DNA of 64,000 bases. Origin: Zobellia roscoffensis. Its GTDB lineage: Bacteria > Bacteroidota > Bacteroidia > Flavobacteriales > Flavobacteriaceae. Shown piece after piece: positions 1 through 9,415 of the stretch. The notes under the pieces were generated by a model. That model was not told where the DNA came from, searched no databases, and saw only the letters and a program-made list of their open reading frames with translations. The DNA is taken from the NCBI RefSeq assembly GCF_015330165.1, contig NZ_JADDXT010000002.1:2292504-2356503 (forward strand), written 5' to 3'. The translations under genes were made by a program, and so were the position numbers. How positions within the stretch are numbered: position 1 is the stretch's first letter; each line of letters begins with the position of its first letter.

Positions 1-430
1 GCCCATTGGTGCCGATAGCCGCAGGAACATTGTAATGATATAATTTTCCTACTCGACCTACCCAATACCCTTGGTCCTTAAAAAGTTGGGGAAGGGTAGT
101 AATATTGGGGACTTCATCTCTAAAGTGTGCATCAAGGTCGTACACTTTAATAGCATCTGGTCTTAAACCCGTCATGACAGAAGCTCTGGAAGGATTACAA
201 AGTGGAATCTGGCAATACGCTTTATTAAACTGAACTCCCATTTTGGATAGCCTATCAAAGTTTGGTGTTTTGGCTACAGAATCTCCATATGAAGCTAAGC
301 TGGTGGTGAGGTCGTCTACTGCAATAAATAGTACATTAGGTTTTGCGCTGTTCTTTTCCTGACTCGATAAAAATATAGGAACAAAAATGAGTAGTGTAAG
401 TAATCTGATGTGTAATTTGAAAAATAGCAT
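1..430 (-). CDS. Sulfatase, iduronate-2-sulfatase-like (partial, 3' part outside window)
   Basis: The leftward reading frame starts at ATG 430 and stays open to the window edge, giving the first 143 residues of a sulfatase. A signal peptide (about residues 1-22) indicates export. Metal-binding Asp residues lie in FIAVDDL (35-41). The sulfatase signature LCNPSRASVMTG begins at residue 77; Cys78 would be converted to formylglycine by a maturase not seen in this window. The motif spacing fits the S1 family, choline/iduronate-sulfatase branch, which removes sulfate esters from uronic acid or sugar residues (family knowledge). It lies just outside the tRNA-bounded island and is read away from it, so it may belong to a different locus to the left. 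Subfamily is uncertain because most of the protein is missing. Confidence 0.9.
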   Translation of the reverse strand, partial: MLFFKLHIRLLTLLIFVPIFLSSQEKNSAKPNVLFIAVDDLTTSLASYGDSVAKTPNFDRLSKMGVQFNKAYCQIPLCNPSRASVMTGLRPDAIKVYDLDAHFRDEVPNITTLPQLFKDQGYWVGRVGKLYHYNVPAAIGTNG

Positions 431-596
431 TTTTGAAAAATTAGTTTTCTTTGGGCATGTGAATGCCAATGGGTTTGGTTGGTACAAAAATGAGGTTATA
501 AATTATGGTTTATAAATATAGCAGTTTACCGAGTAGTAATACGAATTAAAATAGATGTGACGTAAAGGATATAATTCTGTAGTATCCTGACTTTCT

Positions 597-752
597 ATGT
601 TTTCCTTGAAAAATAGCCAAGAAAAGCTCGATGTTTGGAGAGAAGACTATAATGGGTTTAGACCGCACAGCTCGTTGGGGGACATGTCCCCCAACGAGTA
701 TATCGAAAAGAATGAAAATACTCCGGATTTTCTAGTTATGACCGGTACTTAA
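597..752 (+). pseudogene. IS3-family transposase OrfB remnant (C-terminus only)
   Basis: A short open stretch of 51 codons encodes the very end of an IS3-type integrase-core transposase: a W-R-E-D-Y-N run followed by RPHSSLG, the hallmark after the last catalytic Glu. No upstream catalytic domain and no OrfA are present, so this is a dead fragment. The ATG used is only the first one in the open frame. A perfect palindrome (671-698) is embedded in it. It adjoins a second, unrelated transposase relic. Confidence 0.75.
671..698. repeat. Perfect 28-bp palindrome inside IS3 relic
   Basis: The arm CTCGTTGGGGGACA is followed immediately by its exact reverse complement, giving a 28-bp perfect inverted repeat with a G5/C5 core. 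It could form a strong hairpin or cruciform. A similar G5/C5 palindrome occurs at 21456-21485, near the other end of the island. Confidence 0.85.
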
Positions 753-759
753 ATATTGG

Positions 760-960
760 AGGAGGTCTCGTTCTAAAATACTCTTTGAACACTATCCAGA
801 TATCAAAAAAGCATATGATTTAGTACAAGGATTAAGAAATATATTCAATACTGCTACATCTATACAAACCGCTTACACCAAATTAGCTCACTGATATAAG
901 GATGTAGAGCGAACTGGATTTAAAGGTAGCTCAAAAAATCGGAAAAAAATCAGGAATAAA
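760..960 (+). pseudogene. ISL3-type (IS204/IS1001-like) transposase remnant
   Basis: The frame beginning near 760 encodes a segment typical of the C-terminal third of ISL3-type transposases of Bacteroidetes (ILFEHYPDIKKAYDL, then LRNIFN and AYTKLAH). An in-frame TGA at 892-894 stands where the family usually has Trp (LAxWY), and after YKDVERTGFK the similarity is lost. Start and end of the element are missing and no terminal inverted repeats were found. Clearly non-functional; the family call is from pattern memory. Confidence 0.65.
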
Positions 961-999
961 AAATCCATCTGACTGAAAATCAATCGAATGGCTTCTGAG

Positions 1000-1045
1000 T
1001 TAGTAGCGGGGACTGGACTCGAACCAGCGACCTTCGGGTTATGAG
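1000..1045 (-). repeat. Left att-like copy: 3' half of tRNA-fMet (46-bp direct repeat)
   Basis: These 46 bases are identical to 21785-21830. They correspond to the initiator tRNA from the first anticodon-loop base (C32) to the discriminator A73, plus four bases beyond it. No 5' tRNA half is present here, so no tRNA is made. A displaced tRNA 3' half is the usual scar left at the distal end of an element inserted by a tyrosine integrase into a tRNA gene. Confidence 0.9.
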
Positions 1046-1469
1046 TTTGAGGAAACTCCCGAATTTTGGCACTATTTTATGTGAATTCTATGAAACTGTT
1101 TACCGAATTGTTTACTGTGTTATTAATTAATTTTTCTTGGAATTAAATGTAGGGAATAACCTCTCTTAAAGCAATTGCTGCCTTAAAAAAAATGCACTCA
1201 TCTTTAAATAATTGTGTTAGCACTAATAGATTATTGATGAAATTAAACTCATCAGTGTCGTAAAGAATTTAATTGTATTCGAAGAAAACCTATTTGCATT
1301 CTGCTATTTTGTGAATTCCACGAAAAAACGTGATGAGTATGTTTTTTTGATAATTGAAGCTTTTTGAGAATGGGTTCTAATTCTAAATTACGATATTTAA
1401 TCGCAAGAACCTTTATAAGTATAAGGGTTACTTTGGAGTGATATTGAAAAATATGCAGGAGAGAAAGTA
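1046..1469. other. Non-coding left end of the island
   Basis: No credible gene is seen. The part next to the repeat contains two TGTTTAC-type words (within 1092-1117) that recall words near the integrase start at the other end (21687-21712). They could be integrase arm-binding sites, but the words are short. The remainder is AT-rich leader of the HTCS gene; no full TTG...TAnnTTTG promoter was found. Confidence 0.4.
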
Positions 1470-4400
1470 ATGATTAGATTATTATTTAGCTTTATTTCTA
1501 AATGTAAGTTCACGATAAGTTTTATTCTTCTCTGTGTGTTCCTAGGCTATTTGGGTCAGGCTCAAAACTCAGCTTATGAAGTTGGGAATTTAAATGATCA
1601 GAACATAATCACTAACAATGTTGTTTCTTCTATCTGTAAAGATAGCCTAGGCTTTATTTGGGTAGGTAAGATGGATGGCCTTTATAAATATACAGGTTAC
1701 GATGCCGATGTATATTCTGCTTCTTCAAACAATGAAATTGGCTTAAGTAACCCATGGGTTACCGATATAATAGGTGATGGTAATATTCTAACTATTGGAA
1801 CCAAAAGAGGGGTTAACTTTCTGAATACTAAAACAGGTAGGTTTCGTTACTTATTTCCTACAGATACAAATTCCGAACTTAGTAATGATATTACTTCCCT
1901 TCACAAAACACCTAATGGAGAATTGTTGGTAGGCACCGCCAACGGCCTCGTCAAAACTCAGTTGGATTCAACCTTAGTAGTTGATGAGGTGTCTTTCTAT
2001 ATCAACGGAATAAAGACTGGGCAGGTTTTAGTAAAGGGCATGTTAGAATCTCCTCAAGGAATTTTACTAAATACAAGTAGGGGGCTTTTTCTATTAATGG
2101 AGGATAGTAAAAAAGCAAACCGATTGACCGTAAAGACCGAAAATCAAGAATTGAGTATTTTTTATTCAATTTACATAACGCCGGACAAGAATATTTTAAT
2201 CTCTTCGGAAAGAGGCTTCTTCAGTGTTCATTTGAATACGGGTATTGATAAAGTTGTTAGAGTTAGGCCAATTAATGAGCAATATGAGAATTGGCCTCAA
2301 TGTAAAGCGGCAAATGTTATTCTTGAAGATTCCAATGGAGTTATTTGGATAGGAACTGAAGGTGAAGGGCTATTTTCCTATCATAGAAAAACAAAACAAT
2401 GGCAAAATTTCAAATATGAAATAAATAAGAAAAACGTTCTGAAAAACGATTTCATAAGAGCTCTATATGAAGATGAATCCGGAATGATAGTCGCAGGAAG
2501 TGATGCTGGTATAAATACACTTGTGGCTAAGGATGGGAAATTTAATTTAATTGACCATTTAACCTGTCAAAGAGGAAATGAAGACGTGTCAAACGTTCAT
2601 TCCATTCTAAAAGATGATAGTCAAAGGCTCTGGATTGGAACCAAAGGGAATGGTCTTTTTGTTAAAGAAAATGAGCTTGCGATAAATATACACCCAGAGG
2701 AGAACGGTAGATTTGGACATATACGTTCTATTGTACAAGTAAAAAACTCTAGTATTTGGGTAGGTACGCAGAAAGGCATTTATATCGTAAGGAAAAGTGA
2801 CATTGATACACAAGAACTTGTAAGCTATTTTAATACTGAAAAACCGTCTTTACTTCCTAATGAGGAAGTATACCATGTTTTAGAAGATAATGTGGGTAAT
2901 ATATGGATAAGTACCTTGAACGGTCTTTATATATATACAGCTCAAAATAATCTTAAGAAAATAACCAACACTAATGTCCAGACCATTTTAGACAAAAAAG
3001 TAATTTATTCAATGTTTTTGGATAGTCAGCAAAGACTATGGTTTGGAACCCTAAATGGAAGTGTCGTCTTTTTAGAACTTAAAGATTATGATAACCCATA
3101 TTTGTTTTCACAATATTTAGGAAAGTCATTAAACTTTCAGAGAATTAGGGTTGCCTCAGATTATGAGAAATATTTTGAAAACTATGCTGTTTATTCACTC
3201 TCTGAAATTGGAGATGGGAGTATTATGGCCGGAACGAACTTTGGGATATGTAAAATTGATATTGTAAAAAAGCAAATAGCACCATTCGTTTCTCAAGGTG
3301 ACTTAAGCACCGCAACTAATTTAGCAAACAGTTATGTATACGGACTCATATACAATAAATCACACAACCAATTATGGGCCAGTTCAAATAACGGATTGTT
3401 TTCCTTTGATTTTGAGAAGGGTCTAATTGAGAATTTTGGTGTTAAGGATGGTTTACAATCTTTAGAATTTAATGGAAATGCTATACATAAAGACGCTATG
3501 GGAAACCTTTATTTTGGAGGTGCCAATGGTCTAAACATATATAACCCTACGGTAAAGTTTAGTAAGAGCACATTTGAACCTAATGTGGTTTTGACAAAAC
3601 TCTATATTAACGGGGAATTGCTAAATAATAATTTAGACAATAAAATGTTGGATAGTGATATAGCTTACACTAAATCGCTTACATTGTCTTCTAAACAAAA
3701 TACTTTAGGTTTTGAGTTTACCTCATTGCATTTGCCGCACCCTTTGAGCAATAGCTTTAAATGTAAACTGGTAGGTGTTGATGACGATTGGATTCAGCTA
3801 AGGAATAAAAGGTCTATTAATTATGGTAATCTCCCAAAAGGTAATTATAGCTTTTTACTTTTAGCGACTAATAATGATGGTATTTGGACAGAGACTCCTC
3901 TAAAATTAAATATTGAAATTTTACCGGCATGGTATAATACATGGTACATGATATCTCTATGGGTTTTATGTGTTCTGCTCATTGCGTTTTCATTCATTCG
4001 TATTTTGATGAAAAACCACAATAAGAACAACGCTCTGAGAATTAAGGAAATTGAGCAAGATAACTTGGAACAACTGTATGAATCAAAGTTAGTTTTCTTT
4101 ACAAACTTATCTCATGAGTTACGAACTCCGTTATCGTTAATCGTAGATCCCATTAAAAGTCTCATAGGTCAAAAAGAAATATATAATCTAAATACGGAGT
4201 TATTCAATATTTTGAATAATAATGTAGATCGTCTTAGAAGGCTTATTGACCAGATTATGGATTTTAGGAAGTACGAGTATGGTAAGATGGAACTGAAAAT
4301 TGTTCAATCTGATATCTCGGAAACACTAAATACAATTACCGATTCGTTTTTGTATCGATCTAACCAGAAGAATATAAAATTTAAGGTCCGTCTACCCAAA

Positions 4401-5684
4401 GAGGATTTGGTTATGTTCTATGATGAAGATAAAATAGAAAAAATTGTATATAATATTTTATCAAATGCATTTAAGGCTACACCTAATGAGGGTAAAATTG
4501 TGCTTACACTAAGGGAATTTGACGCTAAGAAGATTTCGAAGTTAAGAAAGTACAAATTGATATGTGGTGGTGTCGATTTAAAAAAATTGAACAACCACAT
4601 ATATATAAAGGTAGTTGACAATGGTGTAGGTATTTCGGAAAAGAATTTAGAGAATGTTTTTACCCGTTTTTATCAAGACGATTCTTTGAATTCAGGAACA
4701 GGAATTGGATTATATATGGTAAAACAGTTAACTGAATTGCATTTTGGAACAATCCTTTTGAAAAGTAGGAAAAACAAGGGCACCTCATTTGTTATAATCT
4801 TACCAAAGAATGATGATTTGTATGAAGGCTTAGTTGTGACTTCTAAGACCAATTCATTTCAAATGGCGAAAGATTTTAAAGAAACTACCGTAAATATTCC
4901 TTTGGAAAATATACTAATACATCCCGAAAGCCTCAAGCCATATAGTGTTGCAATTATTGAAGATAATGATGAATTGAGAATATACCTTAAGAGTATTCTT
5001 TCTGAATTTTACAATGTTTATACAGCTAATAATGGTAGGGAAGGTTTGGCGCTGTTAAAAGAGGAGGTTCCCGATCTTGTAGTAAGCGATATTATGATGC
5101 CAGAAATTGACGGACTTGAATTGTGCCGTCAGGTGAAAAATAATTTTGATACTAGTCATATACCAGTAATTCTACTAACAGCTAAGTCTTTTGACAATCA
5201 AAAGGTAGATGGTTTAAAGTCGGGAGCGGATGTATACTTAACTAAGCCGTTCAACAGAGAAATTTTGCTAGCGAATATTGAAAACCTAATCAGAGGAAGA
5301 GAAAAACTACGTCTGATTTTTCAGAACGAGAAAAAACTTCAGCCTTCAAAAATAACGGTTAGCTCTATGGACGAAGAGCTGCTTCTTAAACTGAATAAGT
5401 ACATTGAAGATCACATACAAGATTATGACCTGACTTTAGAGTCTATGGCGTCTGAAATAGGAGTTAGCCGTGCTCAAATGTTCAGAAAAATGAAAGCATT
5501 GACAGGTTTGACCCCTAATAATTTTATAAAATCTATACGGCTGAAATATGCAGTTGAATTATTGGAGTCAAATAAATTCCAAATATCTGAAATCGCATAT
5601 TTATGTGGGTTTAAAGAACCGAGTTATTTTTCCCGTTGTTTTAAAGAGGCCTATGGTTGTTCTCCCAAGGAATACGGCAAATAA
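1470..5684 (+). CDS. Hybrid two-component system sensor/regulator (HTCS)
   Basis: A 1404-residue one-protein signalling system. In order: signal peptide or first membrane anchor (about 14-31), periplasmic beta-propeller repeats of Reg_prop type (IWVG, LWIG and IWIS strands) to about 740, Y_Y_Y domain (about 755-818), one membrane segment (about 826-849), HisKA with phospho-acceptor His882 (LSHELRTP), HATPase_c (N-box NILSNAFKA, GTGIGLYMV), receiver with Asp1207 (VVSDIMMPEIDG), and an AraC-type HTH (about 1305-1402). Full length for the family. HTCS proteins bind an oligosaccharide in the periplasm and activate their own PUL, so it most likely controls the SusC-to-PhyH genes that follow on the same strand. 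No obvious defect. Confidence 0.97.
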   Translation: MIRLLFSFISKCKFTISFILLCVFLGYLGQAQNSAYEVGNLNDQNIITNNVVSSICKDSLGFIWVGKMDGLYKYTGYDADVYSASSNNEIGLSNPWVTDIIGDGNILTIGTKRGVNFLNTKTGRFRYLFPTDTNSELSNDITSLHKTPNGELLVGTANGLVKTQLDSTLVVDEVSFYINGIKTGQVLVKGMLESPQGILLNTSRGLFLLMEDSKKANRLTVKTENQELSIFYSIYITPDKNILISSERGFFSVHLNTGIDKVVRVRPINEQYENWPQCKAANVILEDSNGVIWIGTEGEGLFSYHRKTKQWQNFKYEINKKNVLKNDFIRALYEDESGMIVAGSDAGINTLVAKDGKFNLIDHLTCQRGNEDVSNVHSILKDDSQRLWIGTKGNGLFVKENELAINIHPEENGRFGHIRSIVQVKNSSIWVGTQKGIYIVRKSDIDTQELVSYFNTEKPSLLPNEEVYHVLEDNVGNIWISTLNGLYIYTAQNNLKKITNTNVQTILDKKVIYSMFLDSQQRLWFGTLNGSVVFLELKDYDNPYLFSQYLGKSLNFQRIRVASDYEKYFENYAVYSLSEIGDGSIMAGTNFGICKIDIVKKQIAPFVSQGDLSTATNLANSYVYGLIYNKSHNQLWASSNNGLFSFDFEKGLIENFGVKDGLQSLEFNGNAIHKDAMGNLYFGGANGLNIYNPTVKFSKSTFEPNVVLTKLYINGELLNNNLDNKMLDSDIAYTKSLTLSSKQNTLGFEFTSLHLPHPLSNSFKCKLVGVDDDWIQLRNKRSINYGNLPKGNYSFLLLATNNDGIWTETPLKLNIEILPAWYNTWYMISLWVLCVLLIAFSFIRILMKNHNKNNALRIKEIEQDNLEQLYESKLVFFTNLSHELRTPLSLIVDPIKSLIGQKEIYNLNTELFNILNNNVDRLRRLIDQIMDFRKYEYGKMELKIVQSDISETLNTITDSFLYRSNQKNIKFKVRLPKEDLVMFYDEDKIEKIVYNILSNAFKATPNEGKIVLTLREFDAKKISKLRKYKLICGGVDLKKLNNHIYIKVVDNGVGISEKNLENVFTRFYQDDSLNSGTGIGLYMVKQLTELHFGTILLKSRKNKGTSFVIILPKNDDLYEGLVVTSKTNSFQMAKDFKETTVNIPLENILIHPESLKPYSVAIIEDNDELRIYLKSILSEFYNVYTANNGREGLALLKEEVPDLVVSDIMMPEIDGLELCRQVKNNFDTSHIPVILLTAKSFDNQKVDGLKSGADVYLTKPFNREILLANIENLIRGREKLRLIFQNEKKLQPSKITVSSMDEELLLKLNKYIEDHIQDYDLTLESMASEIGVSRAQMFRKMKALTGLTPNNFIKSIRLKYAVELLESNKFQISEIAYLCGFKEPSYFSRCFKEAYGCSPKEYGK

Positions 5685-6136
5685 AGTTCTAATGGTAATT
5701 AACTAGCCAAAATAGCTGATTATATTTATTATAAAATGGTTTTTAGCTCTAATTAGCCTCAAATATCTTTTAAGTTAAGAGATAAATATACTTTCGTTTT
5801 AGAGTTCCGGTTTTTCTATTCTACTAGGTTTATTTTAATTTCTGTTCTGCTCAGATATGCTCTTATTTTAAGCTTAAAAAGAGCATTTGCCTCTCTTTCC
5901 TATATCCGCTTTATTTTTTCATAATTACTGAGGTTTATTTTGTAGGTGGCTATCAATGGTGTTGTAATACTAGTAAAATGGGGGTTTTGTTACTATTTTA
6001 TAAGTTTTTGATACGGAATTATAAGTGAAATATGAGACGTAAATCTAATTTCATCCTGTGTAAACTTCAAAAGAACATTATGTAAAGAAAAGGGTAGTAA
6101 ACATTAATGAACATTAGATAACAAACAACGCCAAGT
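5685..6136. other. Intergenic region between HTCS and SusC; probable promoter, weak hairpin
   Basis: This 452-base AT-rich gap has no gene. A 28-base hairpin at 5858-5885 (7-bp stem TGCTCTT/AAGAGCA, AT-rich loop) could end the HTCS transcript, but the following bases are C/T-mixed rather than a clean T-run. The SusC promoter and any HTCS binding site should lie in the 3' part; no exact TAnnTTTG element was found there. Confidence 0.4.
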
Positions 6137-9100
6137 ATGAAAAAAAGAAAAACCAAAAACCGATTATTGTTGGTGCTATTATTTTGTCAACTCGTTTTTA
6201 CGTCAGTAACGATGGCTCAAGAAGGAAATCAACAAAAAATAGAAGTATCAGGTATTGTAACGGACGAATATGATATGCCAATGCCCTATGTTAATGTGTA
6301 CATACAAGGGACTCAGGCTGGGACATTGACGGACCTTGATGGAAGGTATGCATTGAAGGCTGAAGAGAATCAAGTCATAGTGTTCTCTTATATAGGATAC
6401 AGTGCTCTTGAACAGCCTGTGCCAAGTGATGGATTCTTGTCCGTTTCGTTAGAGCCGGATACCAGTGAATTGTCTGAAGTTGTAGTGACGGCTCTTGGTA
6501 TTAAAAAGGAGAAAAAAGCAATTGGGTATGCTGTGGATGCCATATCTGCTGATGAAATAAATTCTACAGGAGAGCCCAATGTATTATTGAATCTATCTGC
6601 AAAGGCTCCAGGTGTACAAGTTTCCGGTTCAGCTAACGGTGTAGACGGTTCCCCAAGAGTGTTGATTAGAGGTGTCACATCTTTATCTTCCGATAATCAG
6701 CCGCTTTATGTGCTTGATGGTTTGCCCTTACTAAGCAATAGGTCTCTTTCTGAAAGTTTGTTTACTTCATCTAGTGGATCATCAGATTTAGGGAATCCAT
6801 TGTCGGATATAAATCCAAATGATATTGAGAATATCAGTATTCTTAAAGGAGCGAGTGCAACCGCTTTATATGGTGCAAGAGGCGCCAATGGTGTAATAAT
6901 GATTACTACTAAAAAGGGTAAATCTGGCCAAAAAGGCTGGGGAGCAAGTATAAGCACTTCCACAACTTTTCAGTCTGCTTTAATTTTGCCTGAGCCACAA
7001 TTGAGATATGGGCAGGGTAATAACGGAGAGTATTCGTATGTAGACGGAAACGGAGCTGGGGTTAATGAAACAGATACTAGGTTATGGGGCCCAGAATACA
7101 ATGGGCAACCCATATCTCAATGGGACTCGGAAACGGGTGGGGCTGTAGTTAAGCCTTGGCAACCTTATGGAGCCAATAATTTGGATAATTTTTTCGAGAC
7201 AGGCCATACCTACCAACAAAACCTTTCATTGACCCACGTAACCGAAACATCTAACGCGCGTTTTTCTCTTGGACATCAGGATATTAAAGGTATTACACCT
7301 AATACCGGGTTGGAGCGTATTACCGGAAGTTTTAACTCAACATTTAAGCTGGGAGAGAAACTGAGCCTAAATTTCGTTGCCACAGGTTCTACCATGGATA
7401 GTGATAATAGATCTAGCTATGGCTTTGGAAATGGAGGTATGTGGCAAGCTCTTTTTATACCTACAAATATAGATATTAGAGATTTGAGGGATTACAAGGA
7501 TGAGTTTGGTAATAAAACGAGTTTTTATCAAAACGGACCAAATCCGTATTGGGATCTCTATGAAAATGTCAATCCCGTTACACGTACCCGTTTTAGTTTT
7601 AACGTAGGCCTTGAGTACGCACTTGCAGACGGGTTGTCGCTACAAGCAAATCTTTTTCAGGATACCAACACCACAGAATATGAAAGAATCGTAGCTAAAC
7701 ATTTGTTCAATACAGGCAGTTATCAAGAAGGGCTTGATTTAAATAAAGAAATTAATGCAGATGTTAGGCTTAACTTAAATAGGGATATTTATAAGGATTT
7801 GAATTTCAATTTGATGGTTGGGGCAGCAAATAGAAACGAGAAGAGTAACAGTAAATTTGCAAGTACGGACGGAGGACTTTTGGTTACTGGAATATATAAT
7901 CTAGGTAATTCCGCAAAGCCGGCAACCGTAAATAATAGAACATCGGAGAAAGAGGTTAGCAGTGTGTTTAGCTCTGTTGAGTTTAACTTCAAAGATTATC
8001 TATATGCTACTCTAACGGGAAGAAATGATTGGTCTTCTACATTACCAAAAGATGATTGGTCTTTCTTTTATCCATCGGCCTCTACCAGTTTCATCTTTAC
8101 AGATGCATTTAATATTAAGAACAAAATATTGACTTATGGTAAATTACGAGGTAGTTGGGCGAAAGTTGGGAACGATACACAACCCTACGCTTTGGATAGG
8201 TTTATTACTAGAAGTTCTAATGCCTTTAATGGGCAGCCAGTTGGCGGAATTGATAATGTAATTCCAGCAACAACATTGGTTCCTGAAGAATCAACTTCGT
8301 TTGAAGTTGGTGGAGAACTTTATTTGTTTGATTCTAAAGTAAAACTAGATGTGGCATATTACAAAAACGAATCTAGCAACCAACTAATACGTGTAGAGAA
8401 CGCTTGGGAGAGAGGCGCACGATTCGCTTTTATCAATGCAGGAACTATAACCAATAAAGGAATAGAGGTAAAACTTGATATTACTCCTTTTGAAACTAAA
8501 GATTTTCGATGGGATGTAAATATGAACTGGTCTAGGAATAGAGGTACTGTTTCAGGCTTTCCTGAAGACCTTGTGGATTTTAAACATATTGCAGCCTGGT
8601 TCGGTCCTGAAATTAGAGCTACCAATGGTGAGCCTTATGGACACATTGTAGGATTTGAATATTTTAGAGATACGCAAGATGCCTTGGCGAATGTTCCAAA
8701 TATGGCCGATGACTTCAATAATTTTGGCTATACAGCGGAAGACAACATTTATGGAACCGGGCAGATACTAACCAAAGATGGTTTTCCGATGCATAACCAA
8801 TGGCGAGGAACTAGAGATCTAGGGGTTTCTGCACCTTTGGATTGGACAGCCGGAATAAGAAATAGTTTTAGATATAAAAACTTCAACTTAAATTTTCTTT
8901 TTGATCTTAGATATGGTGGTAAAATTATATCAACTACTTATCAATATATGTCGTTAAATGGTCTCAATCCAGAAAGTGCAGGTGATAATATAAATGGAGT
9001 AGCTGTCAGGGAAAGCACGGAAGATAATGGAGGATTTATTTTTGAGGGTATAGATGTAGAAACGGGCGAACCAAACACTACTGCGATTTCTACGCAAGAT

Positions 9101-9394
9101 TTGTATGCCAATTTCAATTATCCTACTTCAGCTTTAATGAGAGATGCTACAAATATTAAGCTTAAGGAACTTTCCATAGGCTATCGTTTAGATAGAAAAG
9201 TTACCAAAAAGCTGGGACTAGCAGATGTAAACATATCATTAGTGGGAAGAAATTTATGGTTGATAAAGAACAATTTGGACGGAATTGATACCGAAACTGC
9301 AAATATGGGTAGTTTAAATAATGGGTCAGGATTTGAGACGGGATCACTACCTAATACCAAAAGTTTTGGAATGAATTTTTCAGTTAGTTTCTAA
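6137..9394 (+). CDS. SusC/RagA-type TonB-dependent outer-membrane transporter
   Basis: A 1085-residue outer-membrane receptor. Signal peptide ends near residue 28 (VTMAQ); a carboxypeptidase-regulatory-like domain follows (about 36-112, VSGIVTDEYDMPMPYVNVY), then the plug with the SusC landmarks PGVQVSG, LIRGV, PLYVLDG and GARGANGVIMITTKKG, then a 22-strand-type barrel to the C-terminal aromatic residue (SVSF). With the SusD lipoprotein 21 bp downstream it would import oligosaccharides through TonB energy. First structural gene after the HTCS, so the likely main target of its activation. The sequence does not reveal the exact glycan. Confidence 0.97.
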   Translation: MKKRKTKNRLLLVLLFCQLVFTSVTMAQEGNQQKIEVSGIVTDEYDMPMPYVNVYIQGTQAGTLTDLDGRYALKAEENQVIVFSYIGYSALEQPVPSDGFLSVSLEPDTSELSEVVVTALGIKKEKKAIGYAVDAISADEINSTGEPNVLLNLSAKAPGVQVSGSANGVDGSPRVLIRGVTSLSSDNQPLYVLDGLPLLSNRSLSESLFTSSSGSSDLGNPLSDINPNDIENISILKGASATALYGARGANGVIMITTKKGKSGQKGWGASISTSTTFQSALILPEPQLRYGQGNNGEYSYVDGNGAGVNETDTRLWGPEYNGQPISQWDSETGGAVVKPWQPYGANNLDNFFETGHTYQQNLSLTHVTETSNARFSLGHQDIKGITPNTGLERITGSFNSTFKLGEKLSLNFVATGSTMDSDNRSSYGFGNGGMWQALFIPTNIDIRDLRDYKDEFGNKTSFYQNGPNPYWDLYENVNPVTRTRFSFNVGLEYALADGLSLQANLFQDTNTTEYERIVAKHLFNTGSYQEGLDLNKEINADVRLNLNRDIYKDLNFNLMVGAANRNEKSNSKFASTDGGLLVTGIYNLGNSAKPATVNNRTSEKEVSSVFSSVEFNFKDYLYATLTGRNDWSSTLPKDDWSFFYPSASTSFIFTDAFNIKNKILTYGKLRGSWAKVGNDTQPYALDRFITRSSNAFNGQPVGGIDNVIPATTLVPEESTSFEVGGELYLFDSKVKLDVAYYKNESSNQLIRVENAWERGARFAFINAGTITNKGIEVKLDITPFETKDFRWDVNMNWSRNRGTVSGFPEDLVDFKHIAAWFGPEIRATNGEPYGHIVGFEYFRDTQDALANVPNMADDFNNFGYTAEDNIYGTGQILTKDGFPMHNQWRGTRDLGVSAPLDWTAGIRNSFRYKNFNLNFLFDLRYGGKIISTTYQYMSLNGLNPESAGDNINGVAVRESTEDNGGFIFEGIDVETGEPNTTAISTQDLYANFNYPTSALMRDATNIKLKELSIGYRLDRKVTKKLGLADVNISLVGRNLWLIKNNLDGIDTETANMGSLNNGSGFETGSLPNTKSFGMNFSVSF

Positions 9395-9415
9395 TCGAGT
9401 AAAAAATATAATAAT

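Noticed and set aside
1000..1045. A second tRNA-Met gene at the left end
   Set aside because: Only positions 32-73 are present; the 5' half is absent, so no tRNA can form.
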